Positions 15,348 through 21,181 of a stretch of 21,181 nucleotides of DNA are shown here, piece by piece. The position numbers and the translations under genes are program-made. Each line of letters begins with the position of its first letter. The first letter of the stretch is position 1. The stretch lies in NCBI GenBank assembly GCA_013812465.1, contig JACCTK010000353.1, positions 1 to 21,181 of the forward strand. Direction: 5' to 3'. This stretch comes from Actinomycetota bacterium (GTDB taxonomy: Bacteria > Actinomycetota > Thermoleophilia > Gaiellales > Gaiellaceae). The notes under the pieces are model-generated. The model did not search any database. It was not told the origin of the DNA and worked only from the letters and a program-made list of their open reading frames with translations.

Positions 15348-15911
15348 GTGGCTGCGATCGAGGACTTCCTCGCGGACGCAAAGAGACGGATGGACAAGTC
15401 GATCGAGTCGACGCATCACGAGTTCAACTCGATCCGCACCGGGCGCGCCTCGCCGGCCCTGCTCGACCGCGTGACGATCGACTACTACGGCACGCCGACA
15501 CCGTTGAAGAGCCTGGCGTCGATCTCCGCTCCCGAGGCGCGGATGCTCACCGTGCAGCCCTTCGACCCGGGCTCGATGAAGTCGATCGAGCGCGCGATCC
15601 AGGAGTCCGACCTCGGCCTGACCCCCTCGAACGACGGCAAGATCATCCGCCTGCCGATTCCGACGCTGACCGAGGAGCGGCGGAAGGAGCTGGTCAAGGT
15701 CGTGCGCCGGGTGGGAGAGGACGGAAAGGTCGCGATCCGCAACGTCCGCCGCGACGTCATGCAGCACCTGCGCGAGCTCGTCACGAAGGGCGACGTCGGG
15801 GACGACGAAGAGCGGCGAGCCGAGCAACAGGTGCAGAAGGTCACCGACGAGCACACCAAGGCGATCGACGATCTCCTGAAGGTCAAGGAGACGGAGATCA
15901 TGGAGGTTTGA
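15348..15911 (+). CDS. frr: Ribosome recycling factor
   Basis: Frr splits post-termination ribosomes together with EF-G. The 187-residue protein is full length: FNSIRTGRASPALLDRV (26-42), DYYGTPTPLKSLASIS, MLTVQPFDPGSMKSIERAI, SNDGKIIRLPIPTLTEERR and ELVKVVRRVGEDGKVAIRN are all family signatures. The C-terminal helix of the three-helix bundle (TDEHTKAIDDLLKVKETEI) is intact. The start is GTG with a strong upstream site. The 136-nt gap to uppS carries hairpin family A. Confidence 0.97.
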   Translation: MAAIEDFLADAKRRMDKSIESTHHEFNSIRTGRASPALLDRVTIDYYGTPTPLKSLASISAPEARMLTVQPFDPGSMKSIERAIQESDLGLTPSNDGKIIRLPIPTLTEERRKELVKVVRRVGEDGKVAIRNVRRDVMQHLRELVTKGDVGDDEERRAEQQVQKVTDEHTKAIDDLLKVKETEIMEV

Positions 15912-15957
15912 GTGCTTCCTGCCGGAGATACGGTCGTGCGTCGCCGGCGAAAACCAA

Positions 15958-16023
15958 GCAGGCCTAGGACGCAGGGAGGGCCAATATTCAAGAACATTGG
16001 CCCGACTGAGGACGACGGCATGC
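15958..16023 (+). ncRNA. Hairpin family A, copy 2: structured element before uppS
   Basis: The conserved 49-nt core is at 15966-16014. Its apical stem pairs 15978-15985 with 15996-16003, then continues past one mismatch with three more pairs. The lower stem pairs 15958-15964 with 16017-16023 with one G.A mismatch. Copy 1 has the same G.A mismatch in its lower stem, but the bases around it differ in a pairing-preserving way. The element lies inside the frr-uppS gap, 25 bases before the uppS ATG, so it should be in the uppS 5' leader if the genes are co-transcribed. No T-run follows. It could be a cis-regulatory RNA, a small RNA or a mobile palindrome. Confidence 0.55.
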
Positions 16024-16047
16024 GATGCGTTCGCAGCCGCGCGAGAC

Positions 16048-16791
16048 ATGGCCGTATCCCCGGTTGGGAGCACTGAACTGTCCGAGAGCGGTTCGAGCGA
16101 CGGCTCTGCGACAGCGCGTAGCGTCGCCATCATCATGGACGGAAACGGGCGCTGGGCCAAAGCCCGCGGCCTGCCCGTCGCCGACGGACACCGTGAGGGA
16201 GCTCGTGCGCTCCGGCGAACGGTCGAAGCTGCGATCGATCTCGATGTGCGCTCGCTGGCGGTGTACGCGTTCTCGACCGAGAACTGGGCTCGCCCGCCCG
16301 ACGAGGTCGAGTCGATCATGGAGCTGCTCGAGGAGACGATCGAGCGCGAGCTCCCGGACCTCGCGCGCCAGGGAGTTCGCACGCGCTTCTTCGGCCGACG
16401 CGACCGGGTCCCCGTGCTGCTGCGGGAGAAGATGGCCGCGCTCGAGGTGGAGACCGCGGGCAACGACCGGCTCCACCTCTGGATCGCGTTCGACTATGGA
16501 GGCCGCGCGGAGCTCGTGGATGCGGCACGTTCACTGATCGAAGACGGTGTCAGACACCAGGACGTGTCCGAGAAAGCCCTGGCGGCGCGGCTCTCCGCGC
16601 CCGAGCTGCCCGATCCGGATCTCGTCATCCGCACCTCCGGCGAGCAGCGGCTCTCGAACTTCCTGCTCTGGCAGTCGGCCTACGCCGAGCTCGTCTTCAC
16701 GGAGACGTTCTGGCCTGACTTCGGCGAGGACGACTTGCGAGCAGCCCTCGACGAGTACACCCGCCGCGGGCGCAGGTTCGGCGCGCGGTGA
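16048..16791 (+). CDS. uppS: Polyprenyl diphosphate synthase (cis-type, UppS family)
   Basis: UppS-type enzymes condense isopentenyl diphosphate units onto an allylic primer to make the C50-C55 lipid carrier for peptidoglycan. The 247-residue protein has the family landmarks IIMDGNGRWAKARGLP with catalytic Asp31, GHREGARALRRTVEAA, VYAFSTENWARP, FDYGGRAELVDAA and the C-terminal RTSGEQRLSNFLLWQ with AYAELVFTE. A ragged 24-residue N-terminus precedes the first strand. ATG 16048 is chosen because the frame further upstream runs into hairpin family A. Chain length cannot be judged by eye. Next to cdsA it forms the standard lipid-precursor pair. Confidence 0.94.
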   Translation: MAVSPVGSTELSESGSSDGSATARSVAIIMDGNGRWAKARGLPVADGHREGARALRRTVEAAIDLDVRSLAVYAFSTENWARPPDEVESIMELLEETIERELPDLARQGVRTRFFGRRDRVPVLLREKMAALEVETAGNDRLHLWIAFDYGGRAELVDAARSLIEDGVRHQDVSEKALAARLSAPELPDPDLVIRTSGEQRLSNFLLWQSAYAELVFTETFWPDFGEDDLRAALDEYTRRGRRFGAR

Positions 16792-16819
16792 ATCGTAGAG
16801 CGTGCGGAGACCACCGGTT

Positions 16820-16845
16820 CGGGGTTTGGCTTCAGCCAGACCCCG
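16820..16845. repeat. Dispersed hairpin family C, copy 2
   Basis: CGGGGTTTGGCT (16820-16831) pairs with AGCCAGACCCCG (16834-16845): 12 positions with one wobble, G.U when read on the + strand. The inner arms match 9699-9719, with the loop inverted (TTCA here, TGAA there), so this copy is in the opposite orientation. It lies in the uppS-cdsA gap, 19 bases before the cdsA ATG. Confidence 0.7.
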
Positions 16846-16864
16846 GGCTTGGACGGCACGGCCG

Positions 16865-17662
16865 ATGACCCCGCTCGTCTCGCGTCTCCTCGTCGCCCTA
16901 GCCCTGCTTCCGCTCGTCATCGGCGCCGTGTATCTCGGAGGCTGGTGGCTCTTCGGAGTCGCGCTCGTCGCCGGACTGCTGGCGCTGCACGAGCTCTACC
17001 GGATGGCGAGAGAGCGTCGCCCGCTGGTCATCGCCGGTTACGTCGGCTTCGCGCTTACCCTTCTGGGTCTCCAGCTCGGCGATCTCCCGTGGATGCTCGG
17101 CGGAATCCTGGCGACGCTTTTTCTCTCCTTCGTCTTCTATGGGCTCTCGGACATCCGCACGTCCGCCACCACGTCCTTCGGGATCACGTTGCTCGGAGTC
17201 GTGTGGGTCGGGGCGGGACTCGGGCTCCTCCTCCTTGTGCGCGACATCCCCGAGCACGGGTTCTGGGCGGTGATCGCGGTCATGTTCACCGTGTTCGCGG
17301 CGGACACGGCAGCGTTCTTCGTCGGCCGCACGCTCGGGAGGCACAGGATGGCGCCCGCGATCTCCCCGGCAAAGACCTGGGAGGGTCTGGTGGCCGGCGT
17401 GCTCGCCGCGATGGCGGCGGCGTTCCTGATCCTCTACAAGGATCGCGACGAGTTCCTGACCGTCCCGGAGATGCTCCTGCTCGGCGCCGCGATCGCGCTC
17501 GCGGCTGTGTTCGGGGATCTCTTCGAGTCGGCGGTGAAGCGCGATCTGCAGACGAAGGACTCGGGACGGCTGCTGGGAGGCCACGGCGGCATGCTCGACC
17601 GGCTCGACGCGATCCTCTGGGCCGGCCCAGCCGCCTACTTCGTGATTCTCGCGGTCGGCTGA
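16865..17662 (+). CDS. cdsA: Phosphatidate cytidylyltransferase
   Basis: CdsA makes CDP-diacylglycerol from phosphatidate and CTP in the membrane, the branch point for phospholipids. The 265-residue protein is strongly hydrophobic with about seven to eight spans. It carries the C-terminal family signature SAVKRDLQTKDSGRLLGGHG followed by GMLDRLD. AADTAAFFVGRTLGRHRMAPAIS and PAKTWEGLVAG are the preceding conserved segments. ATG 16865 is the first start after hairpin family C; the longer open frame upstream would read through that hairpin. Unlike the common order, dxr and rseP do not follow; trpD begins 28 bases downstream. Confidence 0.94.
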   Translation: MTPLVSRLLVALALLPLVIGAVYLGGWWLFGVALVAGLLALHELYRMARERRPLVIAGYVGFALTLLGLQLGDLPWMLGGILATLFLSFVFYGLSDIRTSATTSFGITLLGVVWVGAGLGLLLLVRDIPEHGFWAVIAVMFTVFAADTAAFFVGRTLGRHRMAPAISPAKTWEGLVAGVLAAMAAAFLILYKDRDEFLTVPEMLLLGAAIALAAVFGDLFESAVKRDLQTKDSGRLLGGHGGMLDRLDAILWAGPAAYFVILAVG

Positions 17663-17677
17663 TCTCGATCGATCCGC

Positions 17678-17683
17678 CACACT
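17678..17683 (+). promoter_or_regulatory. Weak candidate -10 (CACACT) of trpD
   Basis: CACACT lies seven bases before ATG 17691, the spacing seen at other likely leaderless starts in the window. The first base is C rather than T. Transcription through from cdsA is an equal possibility. Confidence 0.25.
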
Positions 17684-17690
17684 TCACCGG

Positions 17691-18707
17691 ATGATCCAGG
17701 CCGCGATCGCGCAGCTCCTCGAACGGCGAGACCTCACTCGCGAACAGGCGCGCGGAGTGATGGACGAGATCATGCGCGGAGACGCGACTTCGGCGCAGAT
17801 CGGTGGCTTCCTGGTGGCGCTTCGCGCGAAAGGGGAAACGGTCCCGGAGATCGCCGGCTGCGCGGAGGCGATGCGCGATCACGTTCTCCCAGTGCCGTCG
17901 AGCCGGACTGACCTCGTCGATACCGCCGGCACTGGCGGCGATGGCGCTCAGACTCTCAACATCTCTACAGCGGCGGCAATCGTGGCCGCAGCTGCGGGCG
18001 CGGCCGTCGCGAAGCACGGCAACCGAGCGGTTTCTTCAGCTTCCGGCTCGGCAGACGTCATTGAGGCGCTCGGCTTTCGACTCGAGCTTCCGCCGGAACG
18101 GATCGCCCGCTCGATCGACGAGTACGGATTCGGCTTCATGTTCGCGCCCGTGCATCATCCGGCCATGCGACACGCCGCGCCCGTTCGACGTGAGCTTGGA
18201 ACCCGCACTGTCTTCAACCTCGTCGGCCCGCTGACCAACCCCGCTGGCGCCCGCGCTCAGGTCATGGGCGTCTACTCGCCCGAGGTCGCTCGTACTGTGG
18301 CCGAGGTGCTCGCGCTGCTCGGCGCCACCAGGGCATTCGTGGTTCACGGCGCCGGCGGAGTCGACGAGCTCTCGCCCGCGGGACCGAATCTTGTCTATGA
18401 GGTCGTCGGCGAGGACGTGCGCGAGCGAACGGTCGATCCAGTCGAGCTCGGGGTCGCCCGCTGCCAGCCGGAGGAGCTCCGCGGAGGCGATCCAGCCGAG
18501 AACGCCGAAGCCATCAGGCGGGTCCTCGCCGGCGAGGACGGCGCTCGACGGAACTCGATCCTCCTGAACGCGGCGGCCACCGTCGCCGCGGCCGGGCTCG
18601 CTGACGACTTGCGGGATGGTCTCGAGCTCGCACGACAAGCGGTTGACTCGGGCGTCGCGGCCGAGCGGCTCGAGCAGCTGATCGCCTTCTCCCAGGAAGA
18701 CCTCTGA
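17691..18707 (+). CDS. trpD: Anthranilate phosphoribosyltransferase
   Basis: TrpD joins anthranilate to PRPP, the second step of tryptophan synthesis from chorismate. The 338-residue protein has DTAGTGGDG (78-86, pyrophosphate loop), NISTAAAIVAAAAGAAVAKH (90-109) leading to the Lys108-His-Gly-Asn-Arg112 motif, SSASGSADVIEALG, FMFAPVHHPAMRH and GTRTVFNLVGPLTNPA. Length and all binding residues are normal. No TrpG amidotransferase domain is fused and trpE/trpG are not in the window. The stop and the next start share one base (TGATG), so translation is coupled to the trpC-trpF fusion. Confidence 0.96.
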   Translation: MIQAAIAQLLERRDLTREQARGVMDEIMRGDATSAQIGGFLVALRAKGETVPEIAGCAEAMRDHVLPVPSSRTDLVDTAGTGGDGAQTLNISTAAAIVAAAAGAAVAKHGNRAVSSASGSADVIEALGFRLELPPERIARSIDEYGFGFMFAPVHHPAMRHAAPVRRELGTRTVFNLVGPLTNPAGARAQVMGVYSPEVARTVAEVLALLGATRAFVVHGAGGVDELSPAGPNLVYEVVGEDVRERTVDPVELGVARCQPEELRGGDPAENAEAIRRVLAGEDGARRNSILLNAAATVAAAGLADDLRDGLELARQAVDSGVAAERLEQLIAFSQEDL

Positions 18708-19864
18708 TGGGACGATTCCGGGACGCGCTCTCGGCCTCGGGCCTGCAAGGAATTGCCGAGGTCAAGCGCAGGTCGCCATCTGCTGGCGAGCTGCGGGCGG
18801 GCGCCGATCCCGCCGCGCTTGCCGCCTCGTACGAGCGAGTGGGTGCAGCCGCCATCTCGATCCTCATCGACGCGCGCTTCGACGGCTCGTGGGATGACCT
18901 TCGCGCGGCGCGCTCGGCCGCGCGGCTGCCGTTGCTCGCCAAGGGGTTCTTCTCGACCGACGAAGATCTGCGCATCGCCCGCGAGGCCGGCGCCGACGCC
19001 GCCCTGCTTATCCTTCGTGATCTCGGCGACGAGACCGCACGTCGACTACTCGTTGTCGCCTCCGACCTCGGCCTCGACACGCTCGTCGAGGCGCACAACC
19101 CCGAGGAGCTCGCCCGAGCCACCCGGCTGGATGCGCCCGTGATCGGGATCAACGCCCGCGATCTCGCGACGTTTGCGATCGATCGCCTGGCGCAGCTCGC
19201 GCTGGTTGCTTCGGCGCCCCACGATCGCATCATCGTGGCGGAAAGCGGCATCGAGTCCCGCGCGCAAGGCGCCGCCGCCGAGCTTGCCGGCGCAGACGCG
19301 ATCCTCGTCGGCTCGGCGCTCATGCGTGCGACCGACCCCGCGCAGAAGCTCGCCGAGCTTCTCTCGCGTCCGCTCGTGAAGGTGTGCGGACTTACGCGCG
19401 CCGAAGATGTCGCTGCGGCTGCCGAAGCCGGCGCGGACCTGGCCGGATTCGTTCTCGCAGAAGGAAGCCCCCGGCGCGCGCAGGGCGTCCTTTCCGTCCC
19501 CGAGACGATGCTCACCGTCTCCGTGGAGGTCGGCGAGCCGAGCGGCGCCGAAGCGGATCTCGTGCAGCTCTACCCACGCGAGGCGGGAAAGGTGCGCGGT
19601 CGCGACGCGGTGCTTCTCCGCGAAGGACGTGAGGTGGCCAAGGTGCTCGACCTGCCCTGGCAGGAGTCCGATCCTGCGCACCTCGAGCGGGCTCGCGCTG
19701 CGAAGGGCCGGGTGATGCTCGCGGGCGGACTCGGATCCGACAATGTCCGCGCTGCGATCGACGCGGTGCGACCTTGGGCCGTCGACGCCAGCTCGGCCCT
19801 CGAATCCGTGCCCGGAGTGAAGGACCACGAGCTCGTCCGCGCCTACGTGGAGGCCGCACGATGA
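18707..19864 (+). CDS. Fused indole-3-glycerol-phosphate synthase / phosphoribosylanthranilate isomerase-like protein
   Basis: The 385-residue protein joins two TIM barrels. Residues 1-220 are Trp[15 protein letters not shown] with Glu18 and Lys20, LLAKGFF with catalytic Lys79, LVEAHN with Glu128, GINARDL with Asn149 and AESGI with Ser180. It lacks the roughly 40 N-terminal residues (the helices capping the active site) of ordinary TrpC, and KDF is KGF. Residues of about 222-385 are TrpF-like: KVCGLTR with Cys227, SPRR (254-257), LAGGL and [13 protein letters not shown] near the end. The lobe is about 163 residues against about 200, VQLHG is VQLYP, and the GGTGxxFDW loop after LLD is missing (here [14 protein letters not shown]). 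TrpC activity is likely; TrpF activity is doubtful. The start overlaps the trpD stop and the end overlaps trpB (ATGA). Confidence 0.88.
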   Translation: MGRFRDALSASGLQGIAEVKRRSPSAGELRAGADPAALAASYERVGAAAISILIDARFDGSWDDLRAARSAARLPLLAKGFFSTDEDLRIAREAGADAALLILRDLGDETARRLLVVASDLGLDTLVEAHNPEELARATRLDAPVIGINARDLATFAIDRLAQLALVASAPHDRIIVAESGIESRAQGAAAELAGADAILVGSALMRATDPAQKLAELLSRPLVKVCGLTRAEDVAAAAEAGADLAGFVLAEGSPRRAQGVLSVPETMLTVSVEVGEPSGAEADLVQLYPREAGKVRGRDAVLLREGREVAKVLDLPWQESDPAHLERARAAKGRVMLAGGLGSDNVRAAIDAVRPWAVDASSALESVPGVKDHELVRAYVEAAR

Positions 19865-20991
19865 GCGCATCTCCGAGCGTCGGCCTGTATGGCGACTACG
19901 GAGGACGCTACGTGCCCGAGACGCTGATCCCGGCGCTGGACGAGCTGGCGCGCGGTTGGGACGACGCCTCGATTGACACGACGTTCCGCGCTGAGCTCGA
20001 CGAGCTCCTGGAGCGCTTCGCCGGCCGGCCGACTCCGTTATACGAGGCCGCTCGCCTCTCTCCGCCTGGGAAGCGGATTTTCCTCAAGCGCGAGGACCTC
20101 CTGCACACCGGCGCGCACAAGATCAACAACGCCGTCGGCCAGTCGCTCCTCGCCGTTCGGCTCGGCAAGCGCCGCATCGTCGCCGAGACGGGAGCGGGTC
20201 AGCACGGCGTGGCGACCGCGACCGTGTGCGCGCGATTCGGGCTCGAGTGCGTCGTCCACATGGGCTCCGAGGACATGCGACGCCAGCACCCGAACGTCGA
20301 GCGGATGGGGCTGCTCGGCGCCGAGGTGCGTCCGGTGGAGTTCGGCACGCGGACGCTGAAGGAAGCGACGAGCGAGGCGATCCGTGACTGGATCGCGAAC
20401 GTCGAGACGACGTACTACCTGATCGGATCCTGCGTCGGCCCGCATCCGTATCCGGCGATCGTCCGCGAGCTGCAGGCCGTGATCGGACGCGAGGCTCGCG
20501 CCCAGGTTCTCGAACGGCTTGGGCGACTGCCCGACGCGGTCGTCGCATGTGTCGGCGGCGGGTCCAACGCGATCGGCCTCTTCGCCGGGTTCATCGCGGA
20601 CGAAGACGTGCGGCTCATCGGGGTGGAGGCCGAGGGCGCCGCGAGCCTTTCGGCGGGACGCGCCAGCGTGCTGCACGGCTCCCGCTCGTCGGTGCTGGCG
20701 GATTCGGATGGCCAGGTTCTCGATGCGCATTCGATCTCCGCAGGGCTCGACTACCCGGGCGTCGGGCCCGAGCACGCGCACCTGCGCGACACCGGTCGCG
20801 CGGAGTACGTGACCGCCTCGGACGTGGAGGCGGTCACCGCTTTCCACCAGCTCGCCACACGGGAGGGAATCCTGCCCGCGCTCGAGCCCGCGCACGCGCT
20901 TGCCCGCGCGCTCGATCTCGAAGCAGAGACCATCCTCGTCGGCCTCTCGGGACGCGGCGACAAGGATCTCGCCGAGGTGCTCTCCCACTGA
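19861..20991 (+). CDS. trpB: Tryptophan synthase beta chain
   Basis: TrpB condenses indole with serine to tryptophan using PLP, in an alpha2beta2 complex with TrpA. The 376-residue protein starts at the conserved [16 protein letters not shown] and has [15 protein letters not shown] with the PLP Lys87, [15 protein letters not shown] with the catalytic Glu, [24 protein letters not shown], the phosphate cup [11 protein letters not shown] and [13 protein letters not shown]. It is the TrpB1 type, which works with TrpA. It is slightly shorter than the usual 390-400. ATG 19861 overlaps the previous stop (ATGA); the frame is open further upstream but without homology. Confidence 0.97.
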   Translation: MSASPSVGLYGDYGGRYVPETLIPALDELARGWDDASIDTTFRAELDELLERFAGRPTPLYEAARLSPPGKRIFLKREDLLHTGAHKINNAVGQSLLAVRLGKRRIVAETGAGQHGVATATVCARFGLECVVHMGSEDMRRQHPNVERMGLLGAEVRPVEFGTRTLKEATSEAIRDWIANVETTYYLIGSCVGPHPYPAIVRELQAVIGREARAQVLERLGRLPDAVVACVGGGSNAIGLFAGFIADEDVRLIGVEAEGAASLSAGRASVLHGSRSSVLADSDGQVLDAHSISAGLDYPGVGPEHAHLRDTGRAEYVTASDVEAVTAFHQLATREGILPALEPAHALARALDLEAETILVGLSGRGDKDLAEVLSH

Positions 20992-21181
20992 CGAAGACAC
21001 TCGTCATCTACCTGATGGCAGGCCCGGAGACGCCCGAGCTCGCCGCCGCCGCAGTCACAGGAGGCGCTGACATCGTCGAGCTCGGGTTCCCGTTCTCGGA
21101 TCCGCTCGCGGACGGGCCGACGATTCGCCTGGCTGCCGAGCGTGCGCTCGCTCAGGGCATGCGAACCGCGGCCTGCCTCGA
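20988..21181 (+). CDS. trpA: Tryptophan synthase alpha chain, N-terminal part (cut by window edge)
   Basis: After trpB the frame reads [20 protein letters not shown], then [20 protein letters not shown]. It includes the catalytic Glu ([10 protein letters not shown]) and Asp (DPLADGP) of TrpA. TrpA splits indole-3-glycerol phosphate and channels indole to TrpB. No ATG, GTG or TTG precedes the first conserved strand in this frame; the codon there is CTG at 20988-20990, overlapping the trpB stop as CTGA. The next ATG (21015) would cut into the first barrel strand. The usual 15-20 residues before strand 1 are absent. A CTG start is therefore proposed. The gene runs off the window after 64 codons. 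Confidence 0.85.
   Translation, partial: MTKTLVIYLMAGPETPELAAAAVTGGADIVELGFPFSDPLADGPTIRLAAERALAQGMRTAACL

Overview
The window is about 21.2 kb of GC-rich bacterial chromosome. It looks like Actinomycetota, most likely a deep lineage such as Thermoleophilia. That placement is inference, resting on codon and base composition, many GTG starts, very tight stop/start overlaps, TAnnnT boxes placed a few bases before start codons, a SepF/YggT/DivIVA division cluster and an Asp-type MurA. No tRNA, rRNA, CRISPR array, insertion sequence or phage gene was seen. All but two genes are on the + strand.

Layout. Positions 1-593 (minus) hold the N-terminal part of a GT4 glycosyltransferase. Positions 594-830 are intergenic and unusually structured. 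Positions 831-2233 hold a class V PLP enzyme coupled to a small acidic protein of unknown function. An HD-domain hydrolase (minus) and an S9 peptidase (plus) diverge from a 25-bp gap. From 4892 there is a long co-directional run: murA, a degenerate hisB-like gene, ridA, a CCA-adding-type nucleotidyltransferase and yggS. It continues with sepF, yggT, divIVA, a DksA/TraR-type zinc finger gene, lspA and an rluD-type gene. Then come rpsB, tsf, pyrH, frr, uppS and cdsA. A tryptophan block (trpD, trpC-trpF fusion, trpB, start of trpA) runs off the right end.

How the genes fit together. MurA, UppS and CdsA supply cell-wall and lipid precursors. SepF, YggT and DivIVA act at the division site or poles. 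LspA processes lipoproteins. RpsB, EF-Ts, Frr, the CCA enzyme and the RluD-type enzyme serve translation. The trp genes convert anthranilate to tryptophan. Several enzymes depart from family norms: MurA has Asp for the usual Cys; the HisB-like protein lacks its main metal motif; the TrpF lobe lacks its GGTG loop; the TrpC lobe lacks its N-terminal helices; trpA has no ATG, GTG or TTG in the right place.

The most unusual content is non-coding. Three families of intergenic hairpins each occur twice. Family A is a roughly 66-nt two-stem motif with a conserved internal loop (657-722 and 15958-16023). Its first copy is embedded in a 164-nt near-continuous hairpin whose seven stem wobbles are all G.U when read as + strand RNA. 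Family B is a 25-bp palindrome with arm-swapping substitutions (784-808, 7110-7134). Family C is a GTCTGGCT/AGCCAGAC hairpin (9699-9716, 16820-16845); its first copy can form mutually exclusive stems ahead of yggT. I do not recognise any of the three as a named RNA or repeat family. All structures were worked out by eye; no folding or database search was run.
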